NCBI RefSeq assembly: GCF_000972385.1
Contig: NZ_JXTE01000016.1
Location: 1-64,000 of the forward strand
Direction of reading: 5' to 3'
Length of the DNA stretch: 64,000 nucleotides
DNA from: Streptomyces sp. WM6386
GTDB lineage: Bacteria > Actinomycetota > Actinomycetes > Streptomycetales > Streptomycetaceae
A model generated the notes under the pieces. The model ran no database searches and was not told the origin of the DNA. It saw nothing but the letters and a program-made list of their open reading frames with translations. Shown in pieces: positions 35,657 to 45,726 of this stretch (position 1 is its first letter; the number at the start of each line of letters is the position of its first letter). The translations under genes and the position numbers were made by a program.

Positions 35657-36775
35657 CTACTTGAGCTTGATCGCCGCGCAGTCCGCCGCGTACTTGGCGG
35701 TGCAGATCTGGTCCACCGTGTAGATGCCGTCGGCGACGACCGTGCTCTTGATGTTCGCCCGCGTCAGCGCGGACACCGTCACCAGCTGCGCCGGGATGCC
35801 CTTGTCGGTGGGGCTGTCCACGGAGTCCTGGGTGAGGGAGTCGAACAGGATGTCCTTGCCCTGGACCTTGGCCACGGCCATCTCCGCGGCGGCCTCGGCC
35901 TCCAGCGGGTAGGACTTGTACACGCTCATGTACTGCGTGCCGGCGACGATCCGCTGCACGGCGCTCAGTTCCGCGTCCTGGCCGGTGATCGGCGGCAGGT
36001 CGGTGATGCCCGCCTCCTCCATGGCCTCGATGGCGGTGCCGGCCATGGCGTCGTTGGCGGAGTAGACGGCGGCGATGTTGTCCTTGCCGATCGCCTTGAT
36101 CGCCTCGGTCATGTCCTTCTTGGCGATCTCCGGCTTCCAGCCGTCGACGTCGTACTTCTTGGCGATCGTCACCTTGCCGTTGATCTCGGAAACCGCGCCC
36201 GCCTTGAACTGGCCCGCGTTCGGGTCGGAGGGCGAACCGTTGATCATCACGATCTTGTCGGAGGTGTCGATGTCCGAGCCCAGCGACTCGACGAGGGTGC
36301 GGCCCTGCACCTCGCCGACAAGTTCGTTGTCGAAGGAGACGTACGCGTCGATGGGGCCCTCGGCGAGACGGTCGTAGGCGATGACGGGGATGCCCGCGTC
36401 CTTCGCCTTCTTCACCGTCGACGCGATCTTCTTGGAGTCCACGGCGTCCAGCAGGATGACGTCGACCTGGTCGTCGATCATCTTCTGCATCTGGGACGCC
36501 TGCTTGTCCGCGTCGGCCTCGCCGTTGGCGTAGACCGTGCTGCCCTTCTTGTCGGTGAGCTCGGCGACTTTCTTCTGGATGATCGGGTAGTCGAACTCCT
36601 CGTACCGCGAGTTGGTCCGCTCCGGCATCAGCACGCCCACCGTGACGTCGTCGCCCTTGGTGGGACTCGCGTCGGCACTTCCCCCGGAGACTCCCAGCGC
36701 CCCGCAGGCGGAGAGCGAGAGGGCCATCGATGACACGGCCACGCATATGGCGGTACGACGCATTGGGGAGCTCAC
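35657..36775 (-). CDS. Orphan sugar ABC transporter substrate-binding lipoprotein (XylF/ChvE-like)
   Basis: 372 aa, GTG 36775 with GGAAGG upstream. Lipobox SLSACG, then a periplasmic-binding type I fold: VGVLMPERTNSRYEEFD, DQVDVILLDAVDSK, GIPVIAYDRLAEGP, YVSFDNELVGE, VYSANDAMAGTAIEAM, ITGQDAELSAVQRI. This is the xylose/ribose-type family. No permease or ATPase gene lies beside it, unusual for an ABC system, so it must use a distant transporter or act as a sensor. Confidence 0.88.
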   Translation of the reverse strand: MSSPMRRTAICVAVSSMALSLSACGALGVSGGSADASPTKGDDVTVGVLMPERTNSRYEEFDYPIIQKKVAELTDKKGSTVYANGEADADKQASQMQKMIDDQVDVILLDAVDSKKIASTVKKAKDAGIPVIAYDRLAEGPIDAYVSFDNELVGEVQGRTLVESLGSDIDTSDKIVMINGSPSDPNAGQFKAGAVSEINGKVTIAKKYDVDGWKPEIAKKDMTEAIKAIGKDNIAAVYSANDAMAGTAIEAMEEAGITDLPPITGQDAELSAVQRIVAGTQYMSVYKSYPLEAEAAAEMAVAKVQGKDILFDSLTQDSVDSPTDKGIPAQLVTVSALTRANIKSTVVADGIYTVDQICTAKYAADCAAIKLK

Positions 36776-37024
36776 TATCTGGTGCCTTCCGGACTCGGGC
36801 GCATATTGCGCACCCAGGTGAAGGAAGCCAACGCGGCCTTCACGTATCAGTCAAGAAGCAACCGTCAAATGAGATAGCAACGTTAACGCGTGTAGCTTCC
36901 GTGTAGATACGCGCCTCCTGAGGCCGTACATCGCGCAGTGAAACCTGTACAACCGACGCCGATCCTCACGAGTCGTGATCACAGCGGACTCTCTCCGCTG
37001 TCCCAGTCCCGATCGGAGGATCGA
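36776..37024. promoter_or_regulatory. Divergent control region of the sugar-binding lipoprotein
   Basis: This 249-bp region contains CGTTAACG (36881-36888) within GCAACGTTAACGCG, of the kind LacI-family regulators bind. The right part resembles the leader of the FN3 gene at 37.75 kb. Confidence 0.35.
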
Positions 37025-37162
37025 ATGAACCCAGCCAGACGTACGACGGCCCGCCTTGCCAGCGGCGAGGACTTCTCCTACGTCACGGTCACCGAGCCCG
37101 TCGGGGAGGGAACCGAAGCCCTGCCGGCGAGCGACTGGACAGTCAGAGCACCGAACTCATGA
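37025..37162 (+). pseudogene. Truncated paralogue of the downstream FN3 protein
   Basis: 45 codons. It begins with MNPARRTTA, identical to the start of the FN3 gene at 37785, and the DNA is nearly identical for the first ~23 bases and similar in the leader (GGAGGATCGA versus GAAGGACCGC). After ARLAS the signal peptide core is missing and a short unrelated tail follows to the stop. This looks like the remains of a duplicated secreted-protein gene after an internal deletion; it has an RBS and could still yield a peptide. Confidence 0.6.
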
Positions 37163-37180
37163 CGACTCCACGGGGACGGT

Positions 37181-37696
37181 ATGACCATCAGCGAAAGCTC
37201 CGTCACGGACACCCTCTTCGGCCCGCTCACCGTCCGCCTGAACACCTGGCGGGGTGAAGTCGTCGTCGAGGGTGAGGCGATACCGCGGGTCGTGCTGAGC
37301 CGGGCGACCGGCACCAAGGCCGACGGGGACATCCCGATCGGTACCCGGGACGCCGGTCTGCTCATCCTCACCGTCGGCGGCGAGGCGGCCGCGCTGGCCC
37401 CCGGCCGGGGAAGGCTGATCAGGCGTTCGTACCGGGTCGACGTCCGGCATGCGGGCCGGCACTGGCGGCTGGTGCCCGACTCCATGCTCGACAGCCGCCT
37501 CCTGCGCGACGGGCGGCGGCTCGGCGGCTTCCACTCGAAGGGCGACGGCGAGGTGAAGGCCGCCGACTGGCGGTCGGACGCCAAGCCGGCGGCCCTGGAC
37601 GCGGCCGTCGGCTACGCGCTGGCCGCCGCGTTCGGCACGGGCGCGGAGCCGATGTGGTCGTCGGCCGCCGACCTGGTCTTCGACGCGTTTCCCTGA
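37181..37696 (+). CDS. Hypothetical protein
   Basis: 171 aa, ATG 37181. No signal peptide or membrane helix. It starts with LFGPLTVRLNTWRGEVVVEGE and has repeated short beta-rich segments, then HWRLVPDSMLDSRLLRDGRRLGGF and an Ala-rich helical C-terminus. Codon bias is typical for the genome. I do not recognise the family. It lies between the remnant and the FN3 gene. Confidence 0.65.
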   Translation: MTISESSVTDTLFGPLTVRLNTWRGEVVVEGEAIPRVVLSRATGTKADGDIPIGTRDAGLLILTVGGEAAALAPGRGRLIRRSYRVDVRHAGRHWRLVPDSMLDSRLLRDGRRLGGFHSKGDGEVKAADWRSDAKPAALDAAVGYALAAAFGTGAEPMWSSAADLVFDAFP

Positions 37697-37784
37697 GAAA
37701 CGCCGTACAACCAATCGGTGCCCTTGCCGGTCCTGATTCGACGACGGTGATCTCTCCCGTCGTCGGACAGGACCGAAGGACCGC

Positions 37785-40217
37785 ATGAACCCAGCCAGAC
37801 GTACGACCGCGGCCACCGCGACCGCCGTCGTACTCGCCACCGCGGGCACCCTGCTCACGCTCACGCCCGCCTCCGCCGCGACCACCTGCACCTCCCCGGT
37901 CTTCAAGCGGCAGTTCTTCGCGAACACGAGCTTCTCCGGCACCCCGAAGAAGACCGACTGCGACAGCGCCGTCGACCAGAGCTGGAGCGGGGCCCCCGCA
38001 TCCGGGCTGCCGAGCAACAACTTCGGCGTCCGCTGGACCGTGACCCGCGACTTCGGCTCCGGCGGCCCCTTCGCCCTCGCCGCCTCCGGACTCGACGGCA
38101 TACGGGTCTACGTCGACGGCGTCCGCAGGATCGACCTCTGGAAGAACGTCTCGACCACGGTGAGCAAGACCGTCAACGTGACCATCCCCTCCGGCAAGCA
38201 CACCCTCCGCGTCGACTACGTCAACTGGACCGGCTCCGCCAAGGTCAAGTTCGGCTACACACCCCGCACCTCCGCCACCGTCGACAAGGTCACACCGCTT
38301 GCCCCGACCGGGACTTCCGTCTCGTACGACAAGACCACCGGCAAGGCCAAGCTGACCTGGGCGAAGAACAAGGAGATGGACCTCGCCGGGTACAAGGTCT
38401 ACCGGCGGCTCAAGGGCGCCTCCTTCGGCAGCAAGGCGCTCGCCACGACCACCTCCACCTCGTACACGGACACCCCTCCGCCCACCGGTGCGACCTACCA
38501 CTACGAGGTCCGCGCCTACGACAAGGCGGGCAACGTCTCGACCGGCACCGCCGACCAGGCGGTCACCAGCGTGGACACCACCCCGCCCGCCGCGCCGTTC
38601 GTCGAGATGGACGCGTGCCCGGTGGACCAGCCCTACGCGGCCCCGGAGCTCATCACGACCGCGGAGAACAAGGCCGACATCGCCCTGTACGAGATGCAGC
38701 GGCTCGACTCCGCCACCCACACCTGGGCCACCGTGTACACCGGCACCAAGGGCGCGATCTGCGACACCGGTTACGCCGCCGACGGCAGCAAGGTCACCTA
38801 CCGGGGCCGGGCCCGGGACGCCGTCGGGAACTGGTCCGCGTACTCGCCCGCCGCCACCTTCACCACCGCGGACCTGACGCCGCCGGCGACCGCCGCCGAC
38901 GCGCGCGTCGAGTACCGGTCGGGCGTTCCGCACCTGCTGTGGTCGGCCGTCGACGGGGCCGCCTCGTACCAGGTCCTGCAGTACGACGCGGCGACCGGCG
39001 GCTGGTTCGACGCGCTGCCCGGCGCCACGGGCAACACCCCGACCACCACCACGGGGACCGACACCGTGCCGCGCCAGCTGCTCGCGGTCGCCGACAGCTA
39101 CCGGTACGCGGTGCGCTCGGTGGACGCGAAGGGCAATGCGGCCGCCCCGGTGGAGGTCACGCTGACGATGGCGGCCCGGCCCGGGGCGATCGCGCCGTTC
39201 CGGACCACCGCGAACAGGTTCGACGAGGGGGTGATGATCGAGTGGAGCGGCGCCGACCCGTGGACCTTCGGCGAGGACAAGCCGCTGCTCACCTATCGGA
39301 TCGTCCGCACCGACCAGGCGACCGGCGAGAGCAGCGTGGTGAGCGCCTGCAAGCCCAACAACTCGCAGGACCTGCCGCTGACCGACCCGGAGACGTACTG
39401 GACCTGGAACACCGGTGACGCCCCCGGCTACGCCGGTGCCCGGCAGATCAACGGTGTCTGCTGGGATGTCTCCGGTGCCTCCGAGACGACGTACGACTAC
39501 ACGGTCGTGACGATCGACCCGTACGGTCATGAGTCGCAGCCCGGCCCCGCCGCCACCGGGACCACGCCGGACACCGTGCGCCCGGCCGCCGTGCAGAACC
39601 TGGCCGCCGAGCAGATCCCGCTCGGTGTGCGCCTGACCTGGACGCCACCGGCCGACGACGACGTCACGGGCTACAAGGTGTGGCAGGGCGTCGCGGACCC
39701 GGAGACCGGCGAGACGGTATGGGACCAGAACTGCTGGACGGGCGACTCCCTTGCCGCGACCGAGATCCTCTGCCCGACGGTCCCCGACGGCGCCGCGCAC
39801 ACCTACAAGGTGGCCGCCACGGACGGCTCCCCCCTGATCGACTGGTACGCCGGCCCCGAGGCCTTCCACCCCGCCGAGCTCTCCGTCGCCCTGCCCGACA
39901 CGCGGCCGCCGGGTTGGACGGGGACCGAGATCCGTGAGGACCAGTACCCGGAGCTGTACGTCGGCTGCTCCGAGAGCTCCGGCCTCGGCGACTGCGACCG
40001 GTTCGCGAGCTACCGCGTGGAGCGCTGGGACCCGGCCTCGGCCGCCTATGTCACCCTCACCGAGGGCACGATGTACGACGCCGTGTTCCACATGGACAGG
40101 ACGGTCCACGAGGACACGCTGGGCCTGTACTACTACCGCGTCGTCCGCCTGGACGCCGCCGGCGCGGAGGCCGCGTCCACACAGATGGCGTACGGCATCT
40201 GGGACTCCTGGCTCTGA
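37785..40217 (+). CDS. Secreted multi-domain fibronectin type III protein with PA14-like N-terminus
   Basis: 810 aa. Sec signal (RRTTAATATAVVLATAGTLL, cleavage near ASA-ATTC). Residues ~35-165 look like a PA14-type sugar-binding module (FFANTSFSGTP, GIRVYVDGVRRIDLWKN, GKHTLRVDYVNW). At least five FN3 modules follow, marked by TWAKNKEMDLAGYKVYRR, YHYEVRAYDKAGNVS, WSAVDGAASYQVLQY, LTWTPPADDDVTGYKVW. There is no catalytic domain, so it is likely an extracellular adhesin or scaffold. It ends before a strong terminator shared with hspR. Confidence 0.86.
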   Translation: MNPARRTTAATATAVVLATAGTLLTLTPASAATTCTSPVFKRQFFANTSFSGTPKKTDCDSAVDQSWSGAPASGLPSNNFGVRWTVTRDFGSGGPFALAASGLDGIRVYVDGVRRIDLWKNVSTTVSKTVNVTIPSGKHTLRVDYVNWTGSAKVKFGYTPRTSATVDKVTPLAPTGTSVSYDKTTGKAKLTWAKNKEMDLAGYKVYRRLKGASFGSKALATTTSTSYTDTPPPTGATYHYEVRAYDKAGNVSTGTADQAVTSVDTTPPAAPFVEMDACPVDQPYAAPELITTAENKADIALYEMQRLDSATHTWATVYTGTKGAICDTGYAADGSKVTYRGRARDAVGNWSAYSPAATFTTADLTPPATAADARVEYRSGVPHLLWSAVDGAASYQVLQYDAATGGWFDALPGATGNTPTTTTGTDTVPRQLLAVADSYRYAVRSVDAKGNAAAPVEVTLTMAARPGAIAPFRTTANRFDEGVMIEWSGADPWTFGEDKPLLTYRIVRTDQATGESSVVSACKPNNSQDLPLTDPETYWTWNTGDAPGYAGARQINGVCWDVSGASETTYDYTVVTIDPYGHESQPGPAATGTTPDTVRPAAVQNLAAEQIPLGVRLTWTPPADDDVTGYKVWQGVADPETGETVWDQNCWTGDSLAATEILCPTVPDGAAHTYKVAATDGSPLIDWYAGPEAFHPAELSVALPDTRPPGWTGTEIREDQYPELYVGCSESSGLGDCDRFASYRVERWDPASAAYVTLTEGTMYDAVFHMDRTVHEDTLGLYYYRVVRLDAAGAEAASTQMAYGIWDSWL

Positions 40218-40232
40218 GCCCGCACATGTGAA

Positions 40233-40261
40233 GGGGCCCGGAGGACGAACCTCCGGGCCCC
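40233..40261. terminator. Bidirectional terminator between FN3 gene and hspR
   Basis: GGGGCCCGGAGG (40233-40244) pairs with CCTCCGGGCCCC (40250-40261) with a 5-nt loop, and the stem is extended by AA/TT; it serves both converging transcripts. Confidence 0.88.
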
Positions 40262-40276
40262 TTGCACATGCCTACC

Positions 40277-40723
40277 TCAGTCCTGCCGCCCCTTGGGCCG
40301 CCACACCACCAACGCGCTGGTCTGCTGCACTTCCTGATACGGCACCAGGTCACGGCGGTACGACGCGTGCACCGCCGCCTCCCGCTGCCGCATCGCCGCG
40401 GCGGCGCCGTCGAGGGCGGCCTCCATCTCGGCGACGCGGGACTGCAGCGCGGCGACCTGGTTCTCCAGCTCGATGATGCGCTTGATGCCGGCGAGGTTGA
40501 TGCCCTCGTCCTGCGACAACGCCTGCACCGCGCGGAGCAGTTCGATGTCGCGGGCCGAGTAGCGCCGGCCCCGGCCGGCGGTGCGGTCCGGGGAGACCAG
40601 GCCGAGCCGGTCGTACTGGCGCAGGGTCTGCGGGTGCAGGCCCGAGAGCTGGGCCGCCACCGAGATGACGTAGACCGGGGTCTCCTCGGTCAGTTCATAC
40701 GGGTTGCGTCGACGGCCGTCCAT
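40277..40723 (-). CDS. hspR: Heat-shock repressor HspR (MerR family)
   Basis: 148 aa. N-terminal MerR helix-turn-helix (VYVISVAAQLSGLHPQTLRQYDRLGLV, GRGRRYSARDIELL), then a coiled coil (IIELENQVAALQSRVAEMEAAL). It binds HAIR sites with DnaK as co-repressor and controls dnaK and clpB. ATG 40723 is preferred over TTG 40732 because GGGAG lies 10 nt upstream. Last gene of the dnaK operon, 5 bp after dnaJ. Confidence 0.95.
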   Translation of the reverse strand: MDGRRRNPYELTEETPVYVISVAAQLSGLHPQTLRQYDRLGLVSPDRTAGRGRRYSARDIELLRAVQALSQDEGINLAGIKRIIELENQVAALQSRVAEMEAALDGAAAAMRQREAAVHASYRRDLVPYQEVQQTSALVVWRPKGRQD

Positions 40724-40728
40724 CTCGA

Positions 40729-41913
40729 TCAAGCTCCCTTCGCGGCCTGGAACAGCTCCGCCCGCGGGTCATCGCCCGCGGTCGCCTCGCGATACGCCTC
40801 GAGTGCGTCACGAGCCTTCCCCGTCAGGTCCGTCGGGACACTCACCTCGACGGTGACCAGGAGGTCGCCGCGGGTGCCGTCCTTGCGGACCGCGCCCTTG
40901 CCGCGGGCGCGCATGGTGCGGCCGTTGGGCGTGCCCGGCGGCAGCTTCAGCGTGACGGCGGGGCCGCCCAGGGTGGGGACCCTGACCTCGCCGCCGAGGG
41001 CCGCCTCGGTGAACGTGACCGGGACCGTGACCGTGAGGTTGTCCTCCTTGCGGCCGAAGACCGGGTGTGTGTCGACGTGCACGGTGACGTACAGGTCGCC
41101 GGCCGGGCCGCCCCGCTCGCCCGGTGCGCCCTTGCCGCGCAGCCGGATCCGCTGACTGTCCGTCACCCCGGCCGGGATGCGGACCTGCATGGTCCGGGAG
41201 GACTTGGCGCGGCCGCTTCCCTTGCACTCCAGGCAGGGGTGCTCGGCCATCAGTCCGCGGCCCTTGCAGTCCGGGCAGGGGTCGGTGAGGGAGAAGCCGC
41301 CGCCGGAGCCCCGCGCCACCTGGCCGGTGCCGACGCAGGTCGGGCACACGCGCGGCGTGCCGTTCTTGTCGCCGGTGCCGGAGCAGGCCTTGCACGGGGA
41401 CTGCGAGGACATCCGCAGCGGCACCGTGGCACCCTCGATGGCCTCGGTGAAGCTCAGGGTGACCTCGGTGTCGATGTCCTGGCCGCGCCGGGGCTGGGTA
41501 CGCGTCGTGCCCGTACCGCCCCGGTTGAACAGGCCCCCGAAGACATCGCCGATCCCGCCGCCGAAGCCACCGGAACCCCCGGCGCCACCGCCCTGGGCGC
41601 CGCCTCCGAAGAGGTCGCCCAGGTCGAAGTTGAAGGAGCCGCCGCCCGCGCCCGGCCCCGGGCGGAAGCCGCCGTTGCCGAAGAGGGCGCGGGCCTCGTC
41701 GTACTCCTTGCGCTTCTTGGGGTCACCGAGGACGTCGTTCGCCTCGGAGATCTCCTTGAAGCGCTCCTCGGCCTTGACGTTGCCCTTGTTGGCGTCCGGG
41801 TGGAACTCGCGGGCGAGCTTCCGGTACGCCTTCTTGATCTCGGCCTCGGTGGCGTCCTTGGGGACGCCGAGGACCTTGTAGAAGTCCTTCTCGATGAAGT
41901 CCTTGGTGCTCAT
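40729..41913 (-). CDS. dnaJ: Co-chaperone DnaJ
   Basis: 394 aa. J domain with HPD motif (REFHPDANKG), Gly/Phe-rich region (GFGGGIGDVFGG), four CxxCxGxG zinc repeats (CKACSGTGDKNG, CPTCVGTGQV, CPDCKGRG, CLECKGSG) and the C-terminal substrate domains. It stimulates DnaK ATPase and delivers substrates. Confidence 0.97.
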   Translation of the reverse strand: MSTKDFIEKDFYKVLGVPKDATEAEIKKAYRKLAREFHPDANKGNVKAEERFKEISEANDVLGDPKKRKEYDEARALFGNGGFRPGPGAGGGSFNFDLGDLFGGGAQGGGAGGSGGFGGGIGDVFGGLFNRGGTGTTRTQPRRGQDIDTEVTLSFTEAIEGATVPLRMSSQSPCKACSGTGDKNGTPRVCPTCVGTGQVARGSGGGFSLTDPCPDCKGRGLMAEHPCLECKGSGRAKSSRTMQVRIPAGVTDSQRIRLRGKGAPGERGGPAGDLYVTVHVDTHPVFGRKEDNLTVTVPVTFTEAALGGEVRVPTLGGPAVTLKLPPGTPNGRTMRARGKGAVRKDGTRGDLLVTVEVSVPTDLTGKARDALEAYREATAGDDPRAELFQAAKGA

Positions 41914-41955
41914 CCTCGACGCGCCCCCTTCCTGGTGTCCCGCTCAGTGGTGACC

Positions 41956-44507
<2,552 letters not shown>

Positions 44508-44538
44508 TCAACAGACCTGAGTCATGGGGGCTCAACTC

Positions 44539-45519
44539 TTATCCGTTCCTTACACGCAACCGGGACCTGACCTGCGCGGACGGCTTCGCACGGAGGAGTG
44601 CGAGTACGACGATCAGGGCGCCCGCGACCACCCAGAGGGCCCCCGACTCCGCGAGCCACCCGAGGTGCACGAGGACCCCGACGAGTACCCCGCAGAAGGC
44701 TCCCGCACCGAGGACGACGATCACTCCCTGCGGGGTGAGCCCGAGCCGCCGCAGCCGGTGGGCGAGGTGGCCGGCGCCGGTGCCGCGGCGGGTCAGGGCG
44801 ACGAGGAGGAACTCGGCGGCGACCAGGGCCGTCAGCGCGAACAGCACCGCCGCGCTGGAACCCAGCCCGTAGCCGGCCCGGGTCACCACCGCGGCCGAGG
44901 CGAGCACGAACCCGGCGAACAGCGACCCGCACGAACCGAGCCCCACGCGCGCGGGCGGCCAATTGTGCATGAGGAACCCGGTCAGCGCGGCGGCCAGCAC
45001 GCTCAGCAGCACCGCGAGCCCGTCCATCACCTCGACCGCGGCACAGGCGCCGACCCCGAAGGCGGTGACGACCCCGACGGCCCCCGCGAGACCGTCGGCA
45101 TGGTCCAGAGCGCGGAAACCGACGGTGACGGTGACGATCCAGCAGACGGCGAGGAGTCCCCCGGCGACGCCGGTCTCCCCGTACGGCACGACACAGGCCG
45201 CCGCCACCGCCGTACCGGCGACCAGCGCCCGCGCCTTGACCCGCCGTACGTCCGCGAACAGCCCCAGCCCGGCGACCACGGCCCCGGCGGCGAGCAGTTC
45301 GCCGACGCCGGAGCCGAGGGGCGCGACGCCGCTCCGGTCCCCCACGACCGCCACCAGGCAGGTCGCGAGCACCACCGCCACACCCCCGAACAGCGGCACC
45401 TTGCGGTGCTGCCACCGCCGGTCGACGACCCCGAGCCGCAGGGCGGCCGTGCGGAGCAGTGCGGTGAGGACGGTGGCGAGGAGGAGGGCGGTCGTGGCGG
45501 CTGCGATCCCGTAGAGCAC
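44539..45519 (-). CDS. MraY/WecA-like polyprenyl-phosphate sugar-phosphate transferase, divergent active site
   Basis: 326 aa, ten or so membrane segments. The family start is present (VVDRRWQHRKVPLFGGVAVVL), and HNWPPARVGLGSCGSLFAGF corresponds to the family's cytoplasmic Asp/Gly loop, but where WecA/MraY enzymes have an Asn-Asp-rich N-[FM]-N-[LM]-x-D-x-x-D-G-L motif this protein reads FRALDHADGLAG. It may be a divergent or altered transferase. Such enzymes start wall or teichoic acid polymers by loading a sugar phosphate on a lipid. Confidence 0.75.
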   Translation of the reverse strand: MLYGIAAATTALLLATVLTALLRTAALRLGVVDRRWQHRKVPLFGGVAVVLATCLVAVVGDRSGVAPLGSGVGELLAAGAVVAGLGLFADVRRVKARALVAGTAVAAACVVPYGETGVAGGLLAVCWIVTVTVGFRALDHADGLAGAVGVVTAFGVGACAAVEVMDGLAVLLSVLAAALTGFLMHNWPPARVGLGSCGSLFAGFVLASAAVVTRAGYGLGSSAAVLFALTALVAAEFLLVALTRRGTGAGHLAHRLRRLGLTPQGVIVVLGAGAFCGVLVGVLVHLGWLAESGALWVVAGALIVVLALLRAKPSAQVRSRLRVRNG

Positions 45520-45726
45520 AGGTCTAAATTAGGGGCGAATGTATCAATTTGGTACGAATAACACGGTCAGTTCTTAAGGCAACCCTCAGCGACATAGATC
45601 ACCGCACGCCTGGCTACAGTGCGGGAGACGATGCGGGTAGTCTCTTAGAACTGCATAAGTTACCGCTTAGTAATCTCGCTCCACCCCGCTCGAAAGAACC
45701 CCATCGCAGGCCCGAGGAGCCCCGAC

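Noticed and set aside
37419..40109. 896-aa open frame on the minus strand opposite the FN3 gene
   Set aside because: Third-position GC bias follows the plus strand; the translation is Gly/Arg/Val-rich with no domain.
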